NCBI GenBank assembly: GCA_009840175.1 | Contig: VXOI01000141.1 | Location: 1-62,307, forward strand | DNA: 62,307 nt | Origin: Chloroflexota bacterium | GTDB taxonomy: Bacteria > Chloroflexota > Dehalococcoidia > Lucifugimonadales > UBA3495 | Direction: 5' to 3' | Shown: positions 1 through 9,251 of the stretch, piece by piece | Numbering within the stretch: the stretch's first letter is position 1 | Layout: every line of letters begins with the position of its first letter | Program-made: the position numbers and the translations under genes | Notes under the pieces: generated by a model | The model's input: the letters and a program-made list of their open reading frames with translations, nothing else | The model's database searches: none | Told to the model about the DNA's origin: nothing

Positions 1-63
1 ATCCCCGCCACGATTGCCCATTGTCAATCACGCCGCCGCCTTTTTCAATGGCCCGGCAGAGAG

Positions 64-1197
64 CTAAAGTTCCCCTGCTTCCTCTACCCCCGCTGATTCC
101 CATTCCCGGCCCACGTACTGGAGCACCCGGTATGCCGCCCCGGTCACCGGCGCCGCCACCAGCGCCCCGAGTATCCCGAAGAACATCCCGAAGATTGCCA
201 GGGACAGCACCAGCGCCATCGGATGCACGCCCAGGGCCATCCCGTGGAGGCGTGGCGTAACCAGGCTGTTCTGGATGACCTGCACCAGGAAGTAGAACAC
301 TAGGGCCAGAGGCAGCAGCCGCAGGTCTGTCAGCGCCACCGCGATGACCATTAGCAGCAGAAACAGCGTAGTCCCTATGACTGGCACCAACTCAGTGACT
401 GCCGCAAGCATCCCCAGGGGCAGCGCCAGCTTGATGCCCACGGCCCAATACAGCAGCCAGAGAGTCACGCCCACCATGATCGCCCCTACCAACTGAACGC
501 GGATATAGGCGATGACAGTCGTTCCGGCAAGTCTTCCCATCTCGCTGAGGTCGTCCCGTATCGGCGCGGGAATCAACCGCCTCGCCGCTTGGGGTACCGC
601 GCTCGGCTGGTAGAGGAACTGGAACACGGCAATGGGCGTCGCCAGCAGCGTTACGAATTGGCCGATGTTGCTCTGGATGAGGTTGGCTACATTCTCCACC
701 GCCGAGACGCCGGAATCGTAGATGGAATCTCGTAACGATTCCAGGCGCGGGTCCACTTGCTCCTGAATCGTCTCCGGCACTCGCTCCCGGTATGCCTCCG
801 CTATCTGGGCAAACGCGCTGTCGGCTTCCTCGATGATTGCAGGCGCCACCTCCGCAATGGTAGTCGCGCCGCCCACCAGCGCATAGGCTCCTATGCCGAT
901 GACGGTCAGGGCTATGACGACGCCCAGCAGCGTGGCGATTCCCGCCACCATCACCCGGTTGAATCGTGGCCAGCGTCGCGCCAGTGGCGTCCGTTCTCCC
1001 AGACGCATCAACGGGATAAGCAGGGAGGCAATGACGGCGCTGACCGCCAGAGGCACCAGTACGAGAAGCAGTTGCCACGCCACAACCAGCAGGGCAACCG
1101 CCACGAGCAGGGCTGCAACAAGCCGGATTCGCCGCTGGGTAGAAGGGGGCAACTCGTCGAGTTGCTTGAGCATATATGCAGGCGCTTGATTCCCCAA
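64..1197 (-). CDS. AI-2E family transporter (membrane permease-like)
   Basis: 377-aa ORF with multiple hydrophobic helices and the AI-2E/PerM-like C-terminal pattern (LPLGMLAAVTELVPVIGTTLFLLLM...VTPRLHGMALGVHPMALVLSLAIFGMFFGILGALVAAPV). Confidence 0.9.
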   Translation of the reverse strand: MGNQAPAYMLKQLDELPPSTQRRIRLVAALLVAVALLVVAWQLLLVLVPLAVSAVIASLLIPLMRLGERTPLARRWPRFNRVMVAGIATLLGVVIALTVIGIGAYALVGGATTIAEVAPAIIEEADSAFAQIAEAYRERVPETIQEQVDPRLESLRDSIYDSGVSAVENVANLIQSNIGQFVTLLATPIAVFQFLYQPSAVPQAARRLIPAPIRDDLSEMGRLAGTTVIAYIRVQLVGAIMVGVTLWLLYWAVGIKLALPLGMLAAVTELVPVIGTTLFLLLMVIAVALTDLRLLPLALVFYFLVQVIQNSLVTPRLHGMALGVHPMALVLSLAIFGMFFGILGALVAAPVTGAAYRVLQYVGREWESAGVEEAGEL

Positions 1198-1431
1198 AGC
1201 GGCGGTCCCGGCAGGACCTGCTTACGGGAATCCACAAAGACTCTCGGAAGAATTGACCTGCGCGATTATAGCACCGCCGGGTGTTGGGTAGGACGAATGC
1301 AAAGTCAGGCAACCCCGATTTTGTCTGAATCAGGATTTACAGGATTCAAGGATTTTCAGGATAAGGCCGCCGCTTTTTCAATGGCCGGGCAGCAAGCTAT
1401 ACTGGCTTAGCGGCAGGGACTTTCGATTCTT

Positions 1432-1519
1432 CGTCTGAACTGTGATTTTTCTGATTCCAAGATTGCCATGATTGAGAAATCATGCCAATCCATTAATCAC
1501 ATGAATCACAGTTCAGACG
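1432..1519. repeat. Dispersed palindromic repeat family A, copy 1
   Basis: CGTCTGAACTGTGATT (1432-1447) is perfectly complementary to AATCACAGTTCAGACG (1504-1519); inner arms GATTGCCATGATT / AATCATGCCAATC. Confidence 0.9.
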
Positions 1520-1534
1520 ACCGGAACACGAGAA

Positions 1535-1987
1535 ATGAAGCCCGAAGAATTCGTCGCCAAGTGGCGCAATGTCCAGTTCGGAGAGAAGCAGGCATCTCAG
1601 GAGATGTTCCTGGACATCTGCGCCCTGGTGGGGCATGACACGCCCGTCGCATTTGGCAACCCCGAGGTATTCACCTTCGAGAAGTGGGTGCCGGGCGGCT
1701 TCGCCGACGCCTATTACGAAGAGCATTTCGGCTGGGGGTTCAAGGGTGACGACGCCGACCTGGACGCCGGGCTGAACCAACTGCTGCGCTACCAGGTACA
1801 CCTGAAGACGCCGCCGCTGCTCATCGTATCCTCCTTCCGCTCCGTACAATGAATTCTTGCGTTGCTGGCCAACGCCCACGCGACGCTGGATGCCGCCGTA
1901 GCCGCCGCCTACGGCTGGCCGGCCACGCTGCCGGACGCCGAGATACTGGAGCGGCTGCTGGCGCCGAACCTGGAACGGAGCGAATGA
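1535..1987 (+). pseudogene. Internally deleted MmeI-like type IIL restriction-modification enzyme relic: N-terminal domain followed in the same frame by the C-terminal tail
   Basis: 1535-1852 encodes MKPEEFVAKWRNVQFGEKQASQEMFLDICALVGH...FTFEKWVPGGFADAYYEEHFGWGFKG..LDAGLNQLLRYQVHLKTPPLLIVSSF (MmeI N-domain pattern). After TGA at 1850-1852 the same frame reads ILALLANAHATLDAAVAAAYGWPATLPDAEILERLLAPNLERSE*, resembling the C-terminal end of the same family. The central methylase region is absent. Confidence 0.8.
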
Positions 1988-1990
1988 ACC

Positions 1991-2332
1991 ATGCAACCGA
2001 AAACACAGAAGACGGAAGAACTGGAAGCCAAGTTCAACGAGCTAGCGGAGCAAATCAGAAGGGACACCGGCTTTTCATCCCATATCGCCGATAGGGTCAA
2101 ACATCCGGCGTACCAGGAAGTCGTCGGGATGGGTGAAGCAGTGCTCCCGCTGATTTTCCGCTACATGGAAGAAGGCAAGGGCGGCTTCTGGTTCCACGCC
2201 CTCAGCGCTATCACTGGGGCAGACCCAACGACTCCTCCCCGACGCATTAACGAGGATTTCGTAGCGTTGAATATCTCAGAAATGGAGCAAGCCTGGCTGA
2301 TCTGGGCCCGGCAACAGGGGTATCGTTGGTAA
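1991..2332 (+). CDS. Conserved hypothetical protein, 113 aa (module protein P, copy 1)
   Basis: ORF with pattern FNELAEQ...HPAYQEVVGMGEAVLPLIFRYMEE..FWFHALSAITG...AWLIWARQQGYRW; paralogous to 2821-3162. Confidence 0.85.
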   Translation: MQPKTQKTEELEAKFNELAEQIRRDTGFSSHIADRVKHPAYQEVVGMGEAVLPLIFRYMEEGKGGFWFHALSAITGADPTTPPRRINEDFVALNISEMEQAWLIWARQQGYRW

Positions 2333-2335
2333 AGT

Positions 2336-2764
2336 ATGGAGTTGTACTTTGAAGAGTTTTTCCCAAACTTGGCGGCAAGCGGATACGAAATCACCAGCGA
2401 AGCCAGCTCAATATATAACTGCATCGCTTGGGCTGCGGGAGATACCACGGATTGGTGGGACTTGCATCCGCGGGCGTATTGGCCTCCCTCCGTCCCACGA
2501 TCATGGAGAGTCGAAGCGCTGGTGCAAGTCTTTACCGAGAGAGGGTATTCGATTTGCGAGAATACCGAAAAGGAAACGGGATACGAAAAAGTCGCCATTT
2601 GCGCCAGAAACGGCCTCTGGGAGCACGAGGCGAGACAACTCGATGATGGTCGGTGGACCAGCAAGATAGGCGAGTTTGAAGACATTACCCATCCGTCTCC
2701 GGAAGACCTGACCGGCGAGCTTTACGGCGAGGTGCATTGCATCATACGCCGTCCGTCGGCGTAA
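2336..2764 (+). CDS. Conserved hypothetical protein, 142 aa, DUF7689-like (module protein Q, copy 1)
   Basis: FPNLAASGYEITSEASSIYNCIAWAAGDT...YWPPSVPR...GYEKVAICARNGLWEHEARQLDDGRWTSKIGEFEDITHP...YGEVHCIIRRP; starts 3 nt after the stop of P; paralogous to 3163-3594. Confidence 0.85.
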   Translation: MELYFEEFFPNLAASGYEITSEASSIYNCIAWAAGDTTDWWDLHPRAYWPPSVPRSWRVEALVQVFTERGYSICENTEKETGYEKVAICARNGLWEHEARQLDDGRWTSKIGEFEDITHPSPEDLTGELYGEVHCIIRRPSA

Positions 2765-2820
2765 CCGGGTGTCCGACTCAACAGGAACGGCCCCTTCGAC
2801 AAACCCAGGAGGGATAGACG

Positions 2821-3162
2821 ATGCAACCGAAGACGCAGAAGACGGAAGAACTGGAATCCAGTTTCAACGCGCTGGCGGATAAGTGGGAAAAAGACATGGC
2901 GTTCTATTCCCTCATGGCGCAAAGGTCTCAGCATTACGCATATCAGCTAATCCTTGGCATGGGAAAGGAAGCCATCCCGCTCATCCTGCGCCGAATGGAG
3001 CGGCAGGGCGGTCACTGGTATCACGCCCTGGAAACCATCACGGGAATGCCGTCTCCGACCGGCAAAACCAAGCTGAAAACCGAGGGATGGTATTCGGTCG
3101 ATGTAAAGGAAGTAAGCGCCGCCTGGCTGCAATGGGGCCGTGAACAGGGGTATAGCTGGTAG
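2821..3162 (+). CDS. Conserved hypothetical protein, 113 aa (module protein P, copy 2)
   Basis: Same first 12 residues (MQPKTQKTEELE) and same GMGKEAIPLILRRMER..HWYHALETITG...AWLQWGREQGYSW pattern as 1991-2332. Confidence 0.85.
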   Translation: MQPKTQKTEELESSFNALADKWEKDMAFYSLMAQRSQHYAYQLILGMGKEAIPLILRRMERQGGHWYHALETITGMPSPTGKTKLKTEGWYSVDVKEVSAAWLQWGREQGYSW

Positions 3163-3594
3163 ATGAGCGTCGAAGAGATAGAAAGCGCCTTCCCGAATCT
3201 GGCCGGTTCCGGGTACGAAGTCACCGGCGACGCTTCAGCGGAATACAACTGCACCGCTTGCGCCCTTGGGACTACTAATCGGCAGTGGGACTACGATCGT
3301 CCGCACGGTTACTGGCCGCCGTCTCTACCCCGGAATCAGGAAGTAGGTACGCTGATGAGGTTGTTCGCCAGTGAAGGCTTTTCGCTTTGCGAAGACGACG
3401 CGCCGGACCCTAGTTACGAAAAGATCGCTCTCTACGCCTTCGTCGGCCAGTTTACCCACGTGGCAAGACAGCTTGAAGACGGCCAGTGGACCAGCAAGCT
3501 GGGCGACCTGGAGGTTATCACCCACCCTTCTCTGTCCAGTCTGGCCGGGGGCATTTACGGCAACATCCACTGCATAATGCGCCGCCCGTTATAA
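3163..3594 (+). CDS. Conserved hypothetical protein, 143 aa, DUF7689-like (module protein Q, copy 2)
   Basis: Start codon directly abuts the stop of P copy 2; FPNLAGSGYEVTGDASAEYNCTACALGTT...YWPPSLPR...SYEKIALYAFVGQFTHVARQLEDGQWTSKLGDLEVITHP...YGNIHCIMRRP. Confidence 0.85.
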   Translation: MSVEEIESAFPNLAGSGYEVTGDASAEYNCTACALGTTNRQWDYDRPHGYWPPSLPRNQEVGTLMRLFASEGFSLCEDDAPDPSYEKIALYAFVGQFTHVARQLEDGQWTSKLGDLEVITHPSLSSLAGGIYGNIHCIMRRPL

Positions 3595-3683
3595 TCGCCG
3601 CACCCGGTTGCGCGATTGCGCCGCGAGTGCCATTATCAGCCGCAGGGTCTGAACCCGAAAAGCCGACCCGTTCAGGAGTCGTT

Positions 3684-5099
<1,416 letters not shown>

Positions 5100-5104
5100 T
5101 GTCT

Positions 5105-5183
5105 AATTGACCACAGAGTTCGCAGAGAACACAGAGAGAAAATATAAAAATCTCTGCGGCCTCTGTGTTCTCTGTGGTTAATT
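5105..5183. repeat. Dispersed palindromic repeat family C (ACCACAGAG...CTCTGTGGT), copy 1
   Basis: AATTGACCACAGAG at 5105-5118 and CTCTGTGGTTAATT at the far end; AT-rich loop. Confidence 0.85.
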
Positions 5184-6293
5184 CCCGGCCAGCTTCTCCC
5201 GCAGGCGGGGCAACACTTCGTCCGAAACTCTCCGGCATTCCTCTACGTGAGGGAAGCCGGAGAGTATGAATTCCTGGAAGCCGAGTTGCGCGTAGTCATA
5301 CAGGGTATCGGCAACCTGTCGCGGCGTGCCGACGATGGCAGTGCCGCAGTTGACCCGCACTTCGGAGAGACCGTTCCACAGGTGCCGCCCGACACGATGG
5401 TCGGGGACCTCTCGGGCCTGGGCCTGCTGCCCCACCATCTGCGTGCCAACGATGGCCTTCTGCCGCTGGGCCTTCACCGCCGGGTCGGCGTGGGCGATTA
5501 GCTCGTTGGCGGCGTCCCACGCCTCGGCTTCGGTCTTGCGGACTACCAGGTGAGTGCGTAGACCCAGCTCCGGTGTCCTTCCCGCCTTGTCGAACTCGGC
5601 GGCCACGTCTATGTTGCGGCGGGCGGTGTCCTCCAGCGGCTCGATCCAGGACAGATGCACGTCGGCCTGCCGCCCCGACAGTCCCAGTGCCCGCGGCGAC
5701 GCCCCGCCGAGGTAGAAGCGCGGCCCCGCTCCTGAGCTTGTCGAAGGGCCGGGGTGCGGCGCGCAGTAGGCGTCGCGCAGCCGGTAGTATTCGCCGTCGA
5801 AGTCCACCGGGCCGGGCTGCGTCCACAGCTTGCGGCAGGCGGCGATGAACTCCTCGGCCCGCTCGTAGCGGGTCTCGTGGGTGCTTTCCTCGCCCACGCG
5901 CTCGAAGTCATTCTGGATGCCGCCGGGGACGATGTTGATGTCCACCCGCCCCTTGGAGATTTGGTGCAACGCCGCCGCCATCTGCGCGAACAGCCCCAGC
6001 GCGATGAAGCCAGGCCGGACGGCAATCAGGAACCGGATGCGGCTGGTCACCGCCGCGAGAGCCGTGGCGGTGGTCCAGGTTTCGGCCAGCGGCGCGTCCT
6101 CGCCAAACAGCCCGTTGGCGAAGCGGGTAGGGATGAGCAGCGAGTAGTAGCCGTACTCCTCCGCCGTCTCCACTACCCGGCGCAGGTAGTCGAAATCCGG
6201 CGGCTGCTCCGCCCGCATCGTCCCGGCCCGGCTGCCGTCGCCGTCTATGGGAATGAACCAGCTAAAGCGTACTCCGTCCTTGCCATCAAGCAT
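5178..6293 (-). CDS. LLM class flavin-dependent oxidoreductase (SsuD/alkanesulfonate monooxygenase-like)
   Basis: RFSWFIPIDGDG...LIPTRFANGLFGEDAPLAETWTTATALAAVTSRIRFLIAVRPGFIALGLFAQMAAALHQISKGRVDINIVPGG. Confidence 0.92.
   Translation of the reverse strand: MLDGKDGVRFSWFIPIDGDGSRAGTMRAEQPPDFDYLRRVVETAEEYGYYSLLIPTRFANGLFGEDAPLAETWTTATALAAVTSRIRFLIAVRPGFIALGLFAQMAAALHQISKGRVDINIVPGGIQNDFERVGEESTHETRYERAEEFIAACRKLWTQPGPVDFDGEYYRLRDAYCAPHPGPSTSSGAGPRFYLGGASPRALGLSGRQADVHLSWIEPLEDTARRNIDVAAEFDKAGRTPELGLRTHLVVRKTEAEAWDAANELIAHADPAVKAQRQKAIVGTQMVGQQAQAREVPDHRVGRHLWNGLSEVRVNCGTAIVGTPRQVADTLYDYAQLGFQEFILSGFPHVEECRRVSDEVLPRLREKLAGN
5731..5750. repeat. Dispersed short repeat family D (CCTGAGCTTGTCGAAGG), inside a CDS
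   Basis: cctgagcttgtcgaagggcc within the LLM gene, encoding PSTSSGAG in minus frame. Confidence 0.8.
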
Positions 6294-6322
6294 GGTTGGG
6301 CCTTCCCTTCCGAATGGATAAT

Positions 6323-6351
6323 TCCCTCTCCCTCAGGGAGAGGGTGAGGGC
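6323..6351. repeat. Dispersed repeat family E (CCCTCTCCC...GGGAGAGGGTGAGGG)
   Basis: tccctctccctcagggagagggtgagggc between LLM and ctaG-like genes. Confidence 0.75.
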
Positions 6352-6361
6352 GTAATGCCGC

Positions 6362-7369
6362 CTACCGCGCTCGCGCCTCGGCCCGGTGCTGCCCCTCTTC
6401 CCGCTGATACCACATAATCATCACGATGCCGGCGGCGACTATGCTCATCATATCGCCGGGAACCCAGAGCATCAGCCCGCCCAGTTGCTGGTCAATATGC
6501 CACTCCAGGCCGTAGGGCTGGACCACCTCGGTATAGGCTTCGTACAGATGCTTGCCCGGTTGGCTGGAGAAGGTGATGGCCGCGCCCAGCAGCGTGTTTG
6601 GCAGCACTATCAGCCCCAGGTACAGCACCCGCAGCCCGTAGTGCAGCCGCGAGCGATGGGGCGGCGGGTCTATCACTACCCACCAGAACAGGAACCCTGA
6701 AGCGCTCATAGTCAGGTGCATCAGCGCGTGTACCTCGTCGTTGCGGAGCGCCAGGTTGAAGGCCCCCGGGAACTGCCACAGGTACAGGCTTCCGAGGAAG
6801 AAGAAGATGGTGAAGATGGGGTTGGTCAGCAGCCGGTAAAGCTGGCGGACATATTGGTTGCGAGCCATGGGCCGGATGATGCCCTGCCGCGTCCAGGACG
6901 GCATTCCCCGCAGCATGGGCGTCAGCGGCGCGCCCAGCAGGATGAACATGGGGGCGACCATCCGCAGGATGAAGTGCTGCACCTGGTGGAAGGAAAGCAG
7001 ATGGTCCGACAGCGGGTCCAGCGGCGACTGGAGGGCGAAGAAAATCAGGAACAGCCCGAACAGGAAGGACGCCTTCTGCCAGTTGTTCACCGGGTGGCTG
7101 GGGCGGTCCCAGTTGTTCAGCCCGTTCAGGTAGATATAGGCGGCTAACAGGACCAGGATAGTCGGCAGCGGATTGGTGTTCCACGCCGTCCACGGCTCCT
7201 GCCCGGCGTCAATGCCGCCGTGGGCCAGCGCCGCCGGGGCAATCCACAACGCCGCCAACAGGCCGGCGGCCACGGCAAACGCCATCAGCAGCCAGCGGCG
7301 GCTGGGAGTTCGCCCCCACCCTAACCCTCCCCCGAAGAGAGTGGGAATAACTTGCTGGGCGGCCTTCAC
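6362..7369 (-). CDS. ctaG: Cytochrome c oxidase assembly protein, CtaG family
   Basis: Multi-TM protein with HQVQHFILRMVAPMFILLGAPLTPMLRGMP...NDEVHALMHLTMSASGFLFWWVVIDPPP; N-terminus of the ORF reads through a family-E repeat (7312-7345), so the true start may be internal. Confidence 0.88.
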   Translation of the reverse strand: MKAAQQVIPTLFGGGLGWGRTPSRRWLLMAFAVAAGLLAALWIAPAALAHGGIDAGQEPWTAWNTNPLPTILVLLAAYIYLNGLNNWDRPSHPVNNWQKASFLFGLFLIFFALQSPLDPLSDHLLSFHQVQHFILRMVAPMFILLGAPLTPMLRGMPSWTRQGIIRPMARNQYVRQLYRLLTNPIFTIFFFLGSLYLWQFPGAFNLALRNDEVHALMHLTMSASGFLFWWVVIDPPPHRSRLHYGLRVLYLGLIVLPNTLLGAAITFSSQPGKHLYEAYTEVVQPYGLEWHIDQQLGGLMLWVPGDMMSIVAAGIVMIMWYQREEGQHRAEARAR

Positions 7370-7953
7370 GGGGAGTCAGCCTGCGCCGCTGCCCGCTTGC
7401 GGCGGTAATTGCGGCGCGCGCTCCACCAGACGTAAGCAATGCCCAGAATGATAATCCCGAACATACCGAAGAAGACCCACGACCCTTGGGTCAGGCGGTT
7501 GAGCGAAGGCACTTTCAGCGTAGTCACGTCGGCCAGGTCTGCGCCGAGAGATGAAGAAACGTCCACCTTGATGTCCCACTCTCCGGTAGAGTCCAGTTTC
7601 AGATGAACGATGTACCGCTCGGGCGTTGCGGGGGAGTTCGTGGCGAAGGCCCAGCCCGGATTCCCCTCCTCGGCGCTTTCCGCGAGCATCACCACTCTGG
7701 CGTCGGACACCGGCTCTCCCGTGGCCGGGTCGGTGACAAATACCGCGAACTGGGCGGAGCCTACCCCCAGGTTGTAGTTGACGGGCACGACCCGGATATC
7801 GTGCGCCCCAACGTAGCGCACTTCCTCTTTCGTGGAATCCTGCGCAGTCGCCGTAGCGGTCAACAGGGAGAAAGCGGCCAACACCAGCAGCGCGGCGAGG
7901 GCCGCGAGGGCAATCCGGCGCGGGGATAGCCGCAGGGAGGTGATGGGAGTCAT
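7366..7953 (-). CDS. Membrane-anchored FixH/YtkA-like protein
   Basis: Signal sequence, beta-rich region VPVNYNLGVGSAQFAVFVTDPATGEPVSDARVVMLAE...GEWDIKVDVSSSLG and C-terminal TM; start chosen at MTPITS. Confidence 0.65.
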   Translation of the reverse strand: MTPITSLRLSPRRIALAALAALLVLAAFSLLTATATAQDSTKEEVRYVGAHDIRVVPVNYNLGVGSAQFAVFVTDPATGEPVSDARVVMLAESAEEGNPGWAFATNSPATPERYIVHLKLDSTGEWDIKVDVSSSLGADLADVTTLKVPSLNRLTQGSWVFFGMFGIIILGIAYVWWSARRNYRRKRAAAQADSP

Positions 7954-8018
7954 TTCGCGCTCGCGTCCGCCGTATGCGCTGGGGAGGGCTGTGAGCTTGA
8001 TGCCTGATTCCAGTATAA

Positions 8019-8047
8019 CGCGCCGTGTCGGATTCCGCACGGCGCGT
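8019..8047. terminator. Perfect 10-bp stem hairpin downstream of the CDF gene
   Basis: ACGCGCCGTG / CACGGCGCGT; no strong T-tract on the minus strand. Confidence 0.45.
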
Positions 8048-8243
8048 TTCTATAGCGATACCGTTCCGGTTTAGGTGGTCTTCCGCCAGACAACCCGTCA
8101 ATCCCGCGAGAGTGGGAATCCAAACCCGCGTCGCCTGTCGTTTTGACCTCCTGATTCGGAACCCTGCCACGGCCAGATGTCATGTTAGCGCATTCTGAAT
8201 CGAGCGATATGTTACGGCTTTTTGCTAACGCGGACTTTCTTTG

Positions 8244-9203
8244 TCACCCGTCGAACCGGGACCTGGCTTCCAGGTGGCTGAGGTGATGGTCTTCAAGGCA
8301 TTCAGACGCCGATTCTTCGAACTGGAGCGTCAAATGGCGGACGCCATGCTTTTCATAGACGAGCTGTCGCATCCTAGACAAAAGTTCTTCGGTGTTCCCG
8401 GTGTACCCTGGTTCCACGATAACGTGAGCGGTAAAGGCGTCGTTGTTATCCGAGATGCTCCAGGCGTGAACGTCGTGAATCAGCGTGACGCCTGGAACGT
8501 CCTCAATGTCGGCGCAGAGCTGGTAAAGGTCTATATGCTCCGGTGTACCTTCCAGCAGGGTATGGAACACTTGGAGAATCAGCCGCCAAGAACTGGCGGC
8601 GGTAAGCGCCGCGACACCTATGGATATTATCGGGTCAACAACCGTCCAGCCGTTGACCAGCACCAATATGGCGGCAACCACCACACCAACCGATGCCAGC
8701 AGGTCGGCAAGAAGATGGCGCAAAGCGTCGCCTGCTCTCTCGCTGCGGCGGCCTCCCCACCGGAGAACCAGCGCGGCGAGGACGTTGACCCCCAGCCCGA
8801 TGGCCCCGATGACCAGCATCAGCCCGCCCTCGATTTCCAGTTCGGAGCGGTCGCGCAGGCGGTTGATGGACTCGAAAAGCACCCACGCGGCCACCAGCCA
8901 CAGGGCCAGGGCGCTGAGCATGGCGCCGACTACCTCGGCCCGATGGTATCCGAAGGTGCGCTCAATGGAAGCCGGGCGGCTTTCGGCCCACGCCACGAAC
9001 AACGCAATGGCGATGGCCGAGGCGGTGGCCAGCATATGCCCGGCGTCGGCCAGCAGGACCAGGCTGCCGGACAGCAGCCCTCCGATGATTTCGGCAATCA
9101 TTATGCCGAGAACCAGGACCAGCGCGATAATCAGGCTGCGGCGGCCAGCGCCACCCCCTTCTTCACCGCCGCCGGTGTTCTGCCATTGGAGGCCAGTCGC
9201 CAT
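8244..9203 (-). CDS. Cation diffusion facilitator (CDF) family transporter
   Basis: GLLSGSLVLLADAGHMLATASAIAIALFVAW...RTFGYHRAEVVGAMLSALALWLVAAWVLFESINRL...HDVHAWSISDNNDAFTAHVIVE. Confidence 0.93.
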   Translation of the reverse strand: MATGLQWQNTGGGEEGGGAGRRSLIIALVLVLGIMIAEIIGGLLSGSLVLLADAGHMLATASAIAIALFVAWAESRPASIERTFGYHRAEVVGAMLSALALWLVAAWVLFESINRLRDRSELEIEGGLMLVIGAIGLGVNVLAALVLRWGGRRSERAGDALRHLLADLLASVGVVVAAILVLVNGWTVVDPIISIGVAALTAASSWRLILQVFHTLLEGTPEHIDLYQLCADIEDVPGVTLIHDVHAWSISDNNDAFTAHVIVEPGYTGNTEELLSRMRQLVYEKHGVRHLTLQFEESASECLEDHHLSHLEARSRFDG

Positions 9204-9251
9204 TGCGGTTCTCCGTCAGGGCGTGGGATGGGAAGTGTGGGAGGTGGGACT

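Noticed and set aside
1432-1519. Possible CRISPR-like repeat
   Set aside because: Copies are tens of kb apart, palindromic, not regularly spaced and without spacers; no cas genes seen.
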